Shown here in pieces: positions 33,287 to 46,445 of a stretch of 64,000 nucleotides of DNA. The first letter of the stretch is position 1. Each line of letters opens with the position of its first letter. The notes under the pieces were generated by a model. That model was given only the letters and a program-made list of their open reading frames with translations. It made no database searches and was not told the DNA's origin. This DNA is from Platerodrilus igneus (lineage: Eukaryota > Arthropoda > Insecta > Coleoptera > Lycidae): positions 806,001-870,000 of the forward strand of contig JARFIW010001089.1 of the NCBI GenBank assembly GCA_036346225.1, given 5' to 3'. A program made the translations under genes and the position numbers.

Positions 33287-36200
33287 CTATCAGAACTGAA
33301 TTAAACAACAGATTTTTCTGATTATTTTAACGTTGAAAGTTATCATTTATACTTTACTCCATAACAATATCAGTTAATATAGTTATATAATTTATCAATG
33401 GGAACTATTCTCATTTATGCTACAAAAAGAAAGAAAAAATACTTTGACATTATAAATTAGCACATATCTTTATCAACATTTCTGCTGATAATTTTTTTCT
33501 ATCAAAGTCTGTCAACGTTAGTTACCCGTATTATTAATATTTAATTGCCATTTGTTTGATATTCTTACAATAGCCAAGATATCTACTGTGATATCAAACA
33601 CATTGTATACATGTTGTTCAAAGTTAAAGTACATTCAATAAAATAATTCTAGTTTTTTTGTAATTAACTATAGAATATTTGACAGATGAATTTCTTGACG
33701 AAAAACAATACATAAAATTTAAGTCACAGCGAGTGTACAATGCTTGTAATGGAAAACAAGTTAATTATTTATAAAGAAGTAAAATATTGGTATAACTGTT
33801 GGATTTTATAAAGCTACATGAAGGCTTAATGACAATTTTTCTCCTCTTTAAATTCCGTAGGTTTTCTAACCGATCTTCTATTATGTTTAATAATTAAGAA
33901 CTACCATAATGTATTCGTTTCTCATTAATGTCTGCTAACAGTGAACCTTACTGTGGTAGTTTATATAAAAACTTGAACAGCTGAAAACAATGTTGTTTTT
34001 CTATTAGCTATAAACTTTTGAATTTTTTGTAATAAATATCCAATTGTTTAGGTGTAATGATAACATAACAACACAATTAAGTGAATTATGAATAAAAAGG
34101 ACCACTATGACTTTTTAGATTGAAATTTAAATACAAGATTTTTAAGAACGTATTCAAATGTTCAATTTTTTACTTACTCCCGTTATCAGCTTTTGTGCTC
34201 AGGCTATAAATATATAATGTAGATGAAGAACGGTTTGTTAAAATATGGATGTTTATTTATTTTAAACTTGGTTGCATTGGTATATTAATTTTTAAAGGTA
34301 TTGGTTCCTATGTTCTCATACATTAGCTGAATTATAAACAATACTAACATATCAAACACGAGTATTATGAAAGTGATATAGCAATAAATAGTATTAAATA
34401 GAAAGACAATAAAAAGTTAAGCACTTTCTGCACACAATGTAGTATTACATGTTTAACAGATGCAACCTTTTTATTAACCTAGCATTGAAATCTATTTTAT
34501 GTTATAGTATATGTACTCTATCTATATACAAATGAAAGTAACATCATAATGGATTCTCAATATTTAACTACCGAATGTTAAACCCCCTTAAGCATTGGCA
34601 AATGCCTGTCGAATGCTTTATCATTGAATATAGTTTTATTGCTTGCACATTATATAAACAAAAATTTATTTTTATCGTAAAGTAAGTTTTTCCGAGGCTT
34701 GTGAAAAAATGCAAACGGCTCTTTAATACAATCTGTAATGGGTGATTTGAAGCAGAGCATACAAATTTACCAGAGTCTTTATATTATTAAATAGCTACAG
34801 ATTATTTAAAAAATAGTAATGTTTAATTTGAATGTTACTAATTCTTTAATTAAATGTGCATAACATTTGACAAATGGTTAACGATCTTGGATTTTTTACA
34901 ATCACATTTTTTAATAAAACTTTCGATGACTGAGATTTTAATTTTATCAATATCAATTATGATATTTTCTTTAAGTGCTTGTATCGTTTCTGCGGCATTA
35001 ATGTGGACTTTATTTTTCACATTATTCCTTAACATCTAAACGCATTAAATTGCATGACTGAGAATTTTTGATGTTTGCAAAGCTATAAATTATATCTGTA
35101 GAACTTGATGTAACAGCTATTGCATCTTACTGATATGGCATGTTGCTAAAAATGATCCTTATCTAAGTTTAAATTAGCAATCACGTGCTAAAAAAACTAA
35201 ACCCAGCATAATTTTCAAAAGAATATGGACTGTTCATGTGTGTAACAAAAAAATGTGTCGTTGGTTGTTATGATAGGAGTCATGCTGATACATTTTCAGC
35301 ATTCAACCAACTAGATTAGGGCTCCGCGAGGTCAAAAGCCGCCCGAGGGCCACTCCATCATTTGATACCCTCTGACATAAGTTGTGGTACACAAAAATGC
35401 AAGATTCTTTAAATAGTTAGTCATAAATTAAAATAAATGAAACTAAAAGTAAAAAAGAATAAAAAAATTCTAAGAACTTAAAAATAAACTTGCATTACTA
35501 AATTAAAAATTAAGTAGGGTACGTAGGTAGGTACGTAGCTGTGTACTATAAATGTATAATTGTGTTTTTTACTAAGATATTAATTAAATAGTTTATTTTT
35601 TATCTAATGAAAATTATCACATTAAATTATGATATCCAAAATTTAGCGTAATCTGTGTACAAGTGAAAATTGCAAAAACTGAGCTTTACTACTTTTGATT
35701 ATCGTAAATTCTTTTAAAATAAGCTCTGTATGTATAAAAGTTCAAATTCTATGAACAAAATGACTATTCTAGATTATCTGTCCTGCATCGTGGTTTTTTT
35801 ATCAATTTAAGTTTAGAAAAAGGAGACTTGTGAATTGTTTGATACTGTTGATCCTTTCTATTTTCTTGGGATTGTAATGAAGGCCACGGCATTGATGCAG
35901 ATGGCAATATCGCATTGTCTACAGTCGTGTGTTATAATTAATTGAAACATTTATAGTATTTTCAACTTTCGTCATGAAATTGCAAAAACTTATGTAAACC
36001 ATTTTTTCTTTTTCATGTTACTTAATTTTTTTTTGTTGTAGAAACTTTGATTAGAAACTTCTTTTTTGAGAATCATGAAACGAAACAAAAACCAAAAATT
36101 AATTAACTATCGCACAAGTATTCGTTTTTTATAACTATTTCAACTGATTAAACGTTTTAAACTTTCTTTATAAGAAATTATAATATATAAAGCTCAAAAA

Positions 36201-36579
36201 ATAAAAATTAAATTTATTTCACAAAGAAATCACTAAGTTGGTTGAGATATACTTTTTATAGTCATTTGATTCAGAATACATAAATTAACATAATACCATT
36301 TCAAAGTTAAGTAATACTAATAAAGTTAAGAACAAACTTTTATTTAACTTACATTATCAGTAATTTCCAACAAATGCAACTTCACAATCCATAAATTTAG
36401 AAATGTTTGTTGCATCAAAAGAACTCTGAATTTTTAGTATATAGCGGTATGTAGTTGCGAACAAAATACAAATTCTAATTTAATATGCAAAACCTTCAAT
36501 AGATTAGTATTTGTGCAAGAATCGACAGGAAAATCAATATACTCCCTGTATGTTTGTTGTGGTTTGTTTTGTATTTTTC
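33287..36579. other. Intergenic region between the two host genes, left part
   Basis: AT-rich, with no convincing frame or repeat over most of its length. The exception is a short GC-rich patch at 35318-35390 (GCTCCGCGAGG...GCCGCCCGAGGGCC) that resembles the subterminal part of hAT-type miniature elements. Confidence 0.4.
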
Positions 36580-37712
36580 TTAATCTTTCTTGGGTTTTGT
36601 TTTTGTTATTTGTGTTCTTAGTGTATTGTTGGTTCTAAATACTGTTTTGATTTTAAATTTGTTTCCTATTCTTTGGATTTTTTCGGAGAATCCTTTTATG
36701 TATGGTATTGAGAGCATTTTTTGATACGTATCGTTGTTTCTGTTTTCTTCTTTTTTATTTTTTGGGACTTTATTCATTTCCTTTTCTATTATTCTTTTAG
36801 GATACATGTTTTTATTGGTGTACATTTGATTAGGTCTGTTGCTTTCTTTAAAATTTCTTCGTTTGATGATATTAATTTTGCTCTATCATACATGGTTTTG
36901 ATAATTCCTCGTTTGACACAGTGTGAATGGTTTGAATCAAAGTTTAAGTATATGTTTGTGTGTTGGTTTTCTGTATACTGATGTCTTAATTGTTGCACCG
37001 TTTTTGCTAACTAGAATATCTAAAATGGAAGTTTCCATGTTGCTCTAATTCATAAGTGAATTTGATAATTGGTTCTATTTTGTTAATTGAATCAGTCCTG
37101 TATTTTGAGGTGAAATAGTATAGACATCATCTACATATCTCCGCCATATTAGTGGTTTCAATTCTTGTGTGAATATTACATCTTTTTTGAATTCCTTCAT
37201 GAATATATTACTAAAAATTGGCGATAGTGGAATTCCCATCACCATTCCAAAGTTCTGTTTGTAGAATTGGTCATTTATTTGAAAATATGTGGTATTGACG
37301 CATATACCAAGTAATTCCATGGTCGATGATATACTTAGTTTTGTTCTTTCTTTAAGGTTGTCATCTTTTTGTAGTTTGTTTTTTTATAATATTAAGCGTT
37401 TTGTTTACAGGAACATTTGTGGAGAGATTTACTACATCAAAACTTACCATTGTGTGTGTATTTTTAATTTTGATGTTTGATAATTTTTCTAAAAAGTGTT
37501 GGTTGTTTTTTATGGAAGAATTTGTTTTGCCTACTAATGGATTGATAATTTTTAGGAGAAATTTTGCTAAATTATGGCATGGTGAATCTATGGAACTTAC
37601 AATAGGTCTCAAAGGAATGTCTGTTTTATGAATTTTTGGTAGACCGTAAAAGTGGAGTGGTTTACAGTAATGTGGGACCAGTTTGATTCTTTCTTTGTTT
37701 TCGAACACCATT
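36580..37712 (-). mobile_element. Penelope-like element fragment (reverse transcriptase)
   Basis: Minus-strand pieces in order: HFYGLPKIHKTDIPLRPIVS, VSFDVVNLSTNVPVNKTL, GMVMGIPLSPIFSNIFMKEF, the catalytic IWRRYVDDV at about 37140, and then SNHSHCVKRGIIKTMYDRAK and PYIKGFSEKIQRIGNKF in the linker. These are the reverse transcriptase and thumb/linker of a Penelope-like element. Frameshifts separate the pieces. The N-terminus before FYGLPKIH and the GIY-YIG endonuclease are both missing. Confidence 0.85.
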
Positions 37713-40700
37713 TTTAAATGATGACAACCTTAACCTTCCACATATGCTTATGGAGCCCTGGATTAGACTATAGCATAGTATATGGTCTGTATAATTCAGT
37801 TTTTGCCTTAGTTGAATTGTATGTCTTTAGGCATGGATTTTTATGTAAGATTTGTAGAACTTACGATGTAATATGCTGTGATTATCTTTTTAATGATGCA
37901 CTTTCAGCTACTGTAATAATATTTTTAGTTGATCAGTTTGAGCATTAATATTCTTTCTCTCCGCATCAACAATACTGTCAAAATATTACTTTTTTTGTTA
38001 AATTGATGTTAGAAATAAAGTGATTCCTGTTTGCCAAGACTACACTCAAATTTATGAACTTTTATGATAAATCTTTGCCATTTTTATAGTAAATATTATA
38101 AATTTCGATTTGCAGTTTAATCGTATATCGAGTTATGATTGTGAAGGATATAGATTTGGTAGATGCTAATAATGACACTCTTGATTGTAACATTGTAAAA
38201 TATATAGTGATATTTATAATGACCATTGTACTTGAGTCAGTTAGAAGCATTATAAAATAAAAGAACATGAAATTTTTGTGATGCCTGAATATTTTAGCAT
38301 TTAATGAAATATGGTTTTAACAGACAAAGCACTTAGATAACATTAGATAACAGGGTGATAGTGCCCTCTTACACCTTTATCTTAACATGTTTTGATTCAC
38401 TTATATTCGATGTTTAGGAATGTCTTTTATTTAAAATAATCTTTTAGTTTTCGTATTTTTATGAAATTGTTAAACAATAATTTTTTATTGTCTACTAAGA
38501 AAAATTATTGTATAACATAAATCACATAATTCTTATGGTAAACCTTTTTTGGAATGCATATGAAATCTCGCATATTTTATGCATTACATCCAAAAATTGT
38601 AAGGGACGGGTGGCATTCATGACCTGTATGGTTCGTACTGTGTATAAATAAACAAAGACGTTTATTTATTTATGCTGTACAAGCATTTTTGGTTGACGTC
38701 TGTTTCCTGTACCTAATTTTATACAAGCTTACAAACGTTATTTAAAAAATTCTTTGGGAAAGTATTACATTTCCTCTTTAAACACATGTATACTTGTCTT
38801 CCAAATCAAATATTTGTTTTGTAAAACAGTGATTCCCAAAGATAGTAAGTACTCTGTGCAAGAGACTATAACAATGTAACACATTACCTTACCTGTGTAG
38901 AGCATTCTAGTGTAGAGCAATAAGAGTGAAAAACGTATTGGATAATACAATTGAGTACATCGAATTTAATTGAGAGACAATCCGATCCATACTACATGAT
39001 ATATAAATATTTCTAGAATTATTTAAAACCTTTAAAATAGCGTTAAGTTTAAAACATGTTTTCCAAAAATGTAGTATGTAGGAGAGCTCTTGCCAAACAT
39101 TATGAAGTTTTAGAATTATTTGCTATTATTTTTGTTTTGTCCTTTATTTTAAGCGCCTTATCTATATAGAGAATGGAGATCTGTAAGCCAAACATTCAAT
39201 ATGTTTTTTTTCCTGTTACATATACAGTCAGCATTTAGAACACTAGGAACATTACTTGATAATTATTGTATTCTAATTATAAAAAAATCCAAGAGGTTAG
39301 CTATCGATATGCCACTACATGAAAGCAACAGTGATATACTTCAAAAAGTGTAAAAGAGTTAGCTGCATTAAAAGATTTTGTTAAATTGTAACGTGTAGAT
39401 TTCTATTTTACTCTTATTGTTGTTGTGTACTATTTGTTACGGGTAAAAGTGATGTTACATTATAAATTTAGATTTACCTGAAGGGACAGGAACCCCGTAA
39501 TAATTTCAAATGTGCATCAACTAACCACAGTGATACTGCAAGGGGTTCTTATGGAGAAAATAATAAAAATTTGAAATTATTGACATGCCAAAAATTATAT
39601 TACAATTACCACTTATCTTGAAAGGATTTACGGGTTGTCATAATTAAAGTGTGCCAAACCATCTTGTCTCGGCAATCCCTCTATTGACATTAAATAATTT
39701 CTATAATAATACAAATTATCCTTTACTAGATACAGTGTAGTTTTTAATGTAACTTCACACACATTTGACAGAAACAAGATAACTTGACTTGTATGAATCA
39801 TTCTACAGTGATCAGTTATTTTACAGTTAACTATGCTAGTTTCGAGTTAAATACGCTAGCTGGTAGCACTCTTTTCTATAAATTTCAAGGTGTTTTCATT
39901 ATTTAACAGTGGAGTATAAAATTCAAAAATATTAAAGGTGTAAAATAATGAAGTCTTTCTATACAGACACGAAATACTATTATATGGAAATTATTATACG
40001 CTTGAAAAAAATTAGTTATTAATATTCTATTGCAACATTATATCTTCAACTATAAATTTTTTTGAAGTACATTTGATCTACTTTATAAGTAATCTTCCAA
40101 CGGTATTGTGTCTATTAATGTCAACCATGCAATAAGTCATAACAAGCAGCAACCTTCTTTTTAAAGTGGACAGTCATAAGTTGGAAGTGGAGAGAATTTG
40201 ATGTGAGGTGCCTTTGCGTGCAGATTGAGGTGCAATCCATTGTAAAAATAAATACAAATTAAGATCTAAGGACTATGAGAGTATTACTAAATGTTAGATT
40301 CTAAATATGTATTCTGTAATTCTACTTAATTGCAAGTTGGAAATACTTATTTGTATATTAATTAAAATTATCTGAAACTTCACTCATACTAATCCAAGCA
40401 GGCCTACCAACCCTTAAAATGGAGATGAACACATGCTAGTATATTACACAACTTTAATTACAAAAATGTGACATATTTGTATAAACGTCGTACCCTCTCA
40501 AATGGTTTCAGTGTTATTTCACAATATATTAAAATATAAAATAATGTTTCGCAAGTTCTAACTACAAATCATTAAAATTATAATGTTCTACACATTTTCC
40601 ACTTCATCTACATAATCAAATTTTTAAAAGTAAATATAGATCGATGTTGAACAGTTGATTTCTGGAAATCCATTTAATTGGCTATTGATCTAAAAGTACA

Positions 40701-43100
40701 CTTTACCTCCTTATACTGCTGCTCTATTATTTAAGATTTTATTCTTCTTATTTAGAAACAATAAACCCATCGTTTATTTATGGTAATCCGGTAATTGTAG
40801 TATGTGGATAAAAATAATAAACTCAGGATTTATTTATGGTGAGAAGTTACTGATAATTAAATCTGGTTCGTATCCACAAAAGCCTTTGTGGAACACATCT
40901 TGCAATAACCTTGTCGTTTCAAGATATTTGGTTGTAATTATGAAAACTGTTGTTTCTGAATCTCCTAATAATCCTGTTAATTATTGTTTTTATCTAGGTA
41001 TCTCTCGTACCACAGACTTGGTTTTTATAGTAACATGGAGTTGATTACGTTAAAAGGGCAAATCTGGATAGAGATTATCATCCAGTGATTAATGACCATG
41101 TTTAAATAACTTCCATCATTTTTAAATCGTTAATGCAAATGGATGTAATCATCCCTGTATACAACCAATATTTCTGCAGAAATAATTTTGAAGTTTTTTC
41201 TTGATTTATATAGAATTTTGTAACACATTAATATTGAGTTTATTTATTTTGATGTAGGACAGTACAAACTGACAATGTTGCAATTGTTTTTAAATTGTCC
41301 AGCATTTTACCAAGGCATATATGATTTAAAATACAGTGAAAAATTGTATCAAAATTGATAACTGTCTAATTTAGGAATACAAAAACGTTCACTTATATGT
41401 TCTTCATCGCATGTTGTAACAGATAAGCTTACTTTCTACTTTTATGTTTAAAGGCATCGTTGTTTACAAAAAAGGTGTTTAGTTTCTGATTTATATTAAA
41501 ATCGTCTTAGTACGATATTCAATTTATTCTAATGTTCCCTAAGGTCATTATTTGATGATGAACTAGAGATATTATTATTTTGTCATTTTCAGTATGTATG
41601 AAAATGTGATTGTCCTATATTTATGCTTGTTCTTCATTATTCTTTAAGGTGTTTTAAAATTGCACAGGTCTTCTGAATTATTTGCACAGTGGAGTCATAT
41701 TGTCTCCCAGCAAGTGGAGTCTGCTTTCTATGGAAGCCACGTGAACTATATTCACCTTTTTTCTCAAATTATGTACAGTATTAGATATGTAACAGTTTTT
41801 TGTAACACTTCTAAGGAATAAGAACTTAAATTTTCTTGTTTTGAAGGTGCAAGAAATGCATTATGAATAATTTATTCAGAATTCAATGTTGGGTTTTTAA
41901 AAATACTTGGTTTTATCTCAGTGGTTTGGAATATATTCGTAACTCATTCTGTTAATGCATTTTAAAAACCTTAGAGAGGATGGTTTTCAAGTCATTCTTC
42001 TTTTTTTACTAAGGATAACTCTTTTTTTGTACAATACTGATCGTGTCCCTTCATGAACACACATGGTATAATGTATGTTTGATGCATTTGGTACCAGTAT
42101 GTACGTAAGAATATTTATAACTGTGTGTTCTTTGTTGCATAACTAGAATTACAATATATTTCTTTTAATTACTTTGGAAGTGCAATTTATCCTAACATGG
42201 CCATGATAGCTAACAACGTTATCGTTAAACTATTTGTAGTCTTGATTTGCGAGTTAATGCTTTAAAACATATTCACTTCCTAAATTTTTTAACAATTTAT
42301 TGGAAACCATTTGTTAAAATAAATGCAAAAATGTTATGCAGCTGCGTGTATTGAATTAATTACATGCTATATCCCATTACCTTAAATTGGATTTTTCTAA
42401 ATAGCAGTGGACCAACCTAAAATTACAAAATACATTTTTGTGTGTCATTTTATATTCATTTAATTACATGTACCGATAATCAATAAATAATTCTATTGTG
42501 ATACCCTAAACAAGCTAACATTAAATGACAAATCTACAGCCTATATCTATCTCATTTGCATTTATTAAATTTTGGGCATTTTCAAACATTGACAGTGTTT
42601 TAATTATATTGATTACCATAGCATCCAAAAGTACATTTTCAAGATTGCTTTCATGTATTGGTATATCTAACTTGGGTAATTTTGTACTGAATATTTGTAG
42701 ATGATGATAGATTTCATGATATTAAATTGGTTTGATACCTTATTGTGATAAATATTTAAACCTACTTATATCATTGATGAGAAGTGTTCTTTTTTTATTA
42801 ACCTGATATTAAGTAGTTATAATGATATTTGTATTTATTATATTAAAAGCTTTACAGTTGTTGCTCATTTTAAAAGTTATATTAAATTGTTATGTGCTGA
42901 TTATTAAAATGTACAATTGTTATTGGTTATCTGAATATAGTTTTAAAACGTGATTTATTTTGTTTTGTGAGGTCTTGATATTTATGCAGTATGAATAGTT
43001 GAAATTTATTCATCTTTTCTTGCAATTGTATTAATAAGTTTTAAAAATAAAATTAATCAATATTTTTCTGAAAGGACACTTTTACAGTAAACATAGGCTG
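37713..43100. other. Intergenic region, middle part
   Basis: About 5.4 kb of AT-rich sequence with only short, unsupported frames (for example 37718-37948 and 40802-41044). A CAGTGATTCCCAAAG at 38827-38841 resembles a hAT end but has no partner. I see no gene. Confidence 0.4.
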
Positions 43101-43103
43101 CAT

Positions 43104-43965
43104 TTAACCCTTAAACGCCTATTGTTACCATATAGTATCAGCGACAGCACATTTAAAAGAATTCTGCATTACTTTAGTTCACAAATAATCTGAAAGGTAG
43201 TAGTATTGTTAGTTTAGGTTATCATCAGCCTTTAAGGATGTAAATCTGTTTCAGCTAATTTAGTTGTGCACTTGTTATTGTGTGTCAAAGTTGCTTATTG
43301 TTTTTATGTGTGCAAAATGGCATTTGCTCCTAAATTCACGTGAGTATTTATATATAATTTATTATCCCTTTCCTGTTCTTTTCTATACACTAACAGTATA
43401 ATGTTGTAGCTTTTATCTACTGGTGTAGACAAAACACTTGACTTTGTATGTACTGACTATACGGGTGTTTGTTTCAGCATTACATTATGTAACACTAGCC
43501 AGTTGCACTACTCAATATTTCAAGCTTATATGTCCTTACATTTACTGTATCTGTCTAAACTCGGTGATTGATTGTGAAAATTCATTACAGAGGAATTGCT
43601 CTGCGACAAGCTTTGGAGATTGTTTATGGCAATGAAGATATAAATGATATGCTGCAATTCTTACGGATGAAGATTCTGGAGAAGAACATAGTGGAGGTTT
43701 GGTTGATAATTTAAGCACTGCTCAGCTGCGAGCGCAAGCTGACGTGTTACAAAATGTGGACAAAATAAATAATGAAAAGACCTCTATGCTATTACAAACT
43801 AACAAAAGGCAAAAATAGAAAATTTCAACAGAAAGGAATTTTTTGGATGAAAGGTGATTTATTGGAGACGAACTTCTGTAAAATGCAACCACCGAGCCAT
43901 GATTTAGACTAAGAAATTAGTTGCGTTGAACTGTTTGAAAAAATTTTTGAAAATCAAAACGTGTA
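43104..43965 (+). mobile_element. piggyBac-like element, 5' part
   Basis: Begins with the target site TTAA (43104-43107) followed by CCCTTAAACGCC, as expected for a piggyBac end. A transposase N-terminus follows. The element stops at about 43965; the catalytic DDD domain and the right end are missing. Confidence 0.65.
43317..43965 (+). pseudogene. piggyBac-like transposase N-terminus, probably with one intron
   Basis: MAFAPKFT (43317-43339) stops at a GTGAGT donor. After an acceptor ATTACAG (43590) the frame resumes with GIALRQALEIVYGNEDIND. A frameshift leads to LTDEDSGEEHSGGLVDNLST and AQLRAQAD, the acidic N-terminal region of piggyBac transposases. After stops comes ELFEKIF, matching the conserved start of the central domain (family form ELFELFFDDELI). 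The intron is inferred from the frame and splice sites. Confidence 0.6.
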
Positions 43966-44155
43966 AATAGTTTCAAGCTGAAATGTAATGTAACAAATTT
44001 TAGCTACTAGGTAATTGCACAAGACACGTTGATTGTAATACTATAATATTAATTAATCAGATGGAATAATAACTTAGGACCTGTATGTAAAGCCTAAATG
44101 TTCATTTCAAATCGAGCTAGTAATTGGAAGATGGAAAAATAAGATTCCAGACAGG

Positions 44156-46180
44156 ATTATTATTATTAAAGGTCTTTATTGTCTTAAATTGATTTATACA
44201 GTATAAATATAAACTAAAGAAAAAATATGAGCAAAGATTAAATTTAAGAAACAATGGGCGAAGTTCATCTTGGTAGCAAAACTACTAGATGTTCTTCCAC
44301 TTAATCCGTATTTGCAATTGTAAAACTTAAACACAAGAAACAGAAAGCTAAAAATAATGTATACACAAAAAGAAAAAACAAAAAACATTTCATGTAAATT
44401 ATAACCTATAAAGTTACAGTACAAACAATAAAAGCAAAAGATGCATCTCAAAGAAGTTTTTGATACATTAATTTTTTAAATCTTATTATGCCTACCGATT
44501 TAATTTCATCCAGTATTGAATTATACAGTTTTACTATATTGTACGTATACGAACGTTTAAATAGCTCAGTATGGTGTCAACGTTCCCTTATGTCGAATAT
44601 TAATATTTTGTACGTCTGTTCGAAAGGTGATCTTATCATACAGATATTGTGGAGCCTTATTGATTATAATTGTATGAAATAGAGATGCAGCATGCAGGTT
44701 TCGTCTTGCAGACATTGTTAACCTTTCAGATTCAGCTCTTACAACTAATGCGATCATACTTTCTCAAGCCATAAATCAACCTATGACAAGAATTTTGTAA
44801 TTTCTGAATTCTGTTAATATCGACAGATGTTAAGCACGGGCGATATACTACATCAGCATATTCTACACACGATAAAACCAATGACTTGCATAGTGTTGTT
44901 TTTGTCGATGCACTTAGTATATCTCGATTACCTAACAAAACTTTCAAGTTGCCGTACGCCACCTTTAAACGACTAGTTATATACTGAGTAAATCTTAAAT
45001 TCGTGTCAATGGTTAATCCCAGTAGTTTAACAGTATCTACTTTTGGCAACAACTCTCCTTCAATGAATAGATCTAGATTTTTAGAAGCAAAATGTCTATC
45101 ACTTGCATTACCAAATATAACTAATGCAGATTTACTTGAATTAAGTTTTAACCAATGATTGTTACAATACTTCACTGTGTTCATTAAATTCAAGTTTATA
45201 GTGGCAGCAGCTTGGTTTATTTCATCAACAAAGAAATGCATATATATTACAATATTATCAGCATACATGTGCAATGGAGATGAAAGAAAACATTCAACAC
45301 AGTGAATATACAATATGAACAGCAAAGGTTCCAAAAATGGAACTTTGTGGTACACCAGAGGCTACCATTCGAAAACGGGACGTAGCCCCTCTGACTCTAA
45401 CAGCCTGCTTTCTAAAGCTTAGATAGTTTCTGATCAAATTACAGCTTTCAGGAAGCAAGCCAACATGTGCATAATAGCAATAAGAATCACATGACTAACG
45501 GTATCAAACGCTTTACTGAAGTCTAGTAGAACTGGACACTTTATTTTTTTATTATTGCATGCCCCAATTATATCATCAGTAATGTTTAACATTGCTGTTG
45601 TGCAACTGTGATTTGGCCTAAAACCTGACTGCATAAGTGGTAGTACATCATAAGTTTGTAAATATTTACGAAGTTGTATATCTAGGACTTTTTCTAAAAT
45701 TTTTGAAAACGTGGGAAAAATGCTTATTGGCCTTAAATCTGATAAAGATTTGGGACTAGATTTTTTTGGTATAGGCGTATCTATCGTACGCTATTTTTCA
45801 TTTTTCAGGAACAATTGTTTTAAGAATACACTGGTTTATAACATGGTTTATATTTGGGAGAAGAAAGGGGATACAGAGTGATCGTTAGTATATTTATCCC
45901 ATCAAAACCTGTTGAAGTACTCTTTATACTTTCTATTACATGGAATAGGTCTTTCTCTGTGACGGTTTGAAAATGAAAAAATGATGTTACTTTAGGATGA
46001 AAGTTGTTTTTATAATATTTAATTTTACTATTTGGGCTTATATTAGGTATTGAATCTAAGAGATGATTATTTATTGCTTCAACATCATTGAGATTATCAG
46101 GTAAGTTCCGCAATTTACTAGTATTAAATATGTTTCTTTTTATTTCAGACCAAAAACATTTGTTGCTAGCATATGTAACT
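44156..46180 (-). mobile_element. CR1/Jockey-like LINE, 5'-truncated
   Basis: Minus-strand reverse transcriptase in several frames: NLPDNLNDVEAINNHLL at the 5' side, ESIKSTSTGFDGINILTI, QSGFRPNHSCTTAMLNITDD, VLLDFSKAFDTVSH, PLLFILYI with MYADNIVIYM, and SKSALVIFGNASDRHF through VKLLGLTIDTNLRFTQYITS. The 3' end (left) has AATAAAGACC followed by a TAATAATAA tail at about 44156. Endonuclease and ORF1 are absent. The family form of the catalytic motif is YADD; here it is YADN. Confidence 0.8.
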
Positions 46181-46255
46181 AAATCAATTTGAAAAGATCA
46201 ATTGGGGGTTTGCATAAAGGTCCAAGTTATTATTTCATTTTATTAACTAATATAT

Positions 46256-46445
46256 TGTTGTGAAGCTTCCTCTGAAATGGCCCTCTAATTCGTGCTTCAC
46301 GTTGAGCGCCATAATGTTGTGAAACTTGCTCTGAAACGGCCCTCTAATTCATTCCCCCAATGTTGGGTCGACATAATACTGTGAGGTTTAAGCTCTAACT
46401 ACTCGAGCCCCTCCGTTGGGAAGCCATAATGTTGTGAAGCTTATC
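46256..46445 (-). repeat. Three-and-a-bit tandem units of about 60 bp resembling an LTR/primer-binding junction
   Basis: Units start at about 46256, 46315, 46377 and 46430 with TGTTGTGAAGC-like sequence, and each ends near CGCCATAA. On the minus strand each unit reads CTTCACAACATTATGGCGCT then CAACGTG with variations, which looks like the end of an LTR followed by a gypsy-type primer-binding site. Confidence 0.55.

Noticed and set aside
38827..38841. hAT-like end CAGTGATTCCCAAAG
   Set aside because: Single short match without a partner end, target duplication or transposase.
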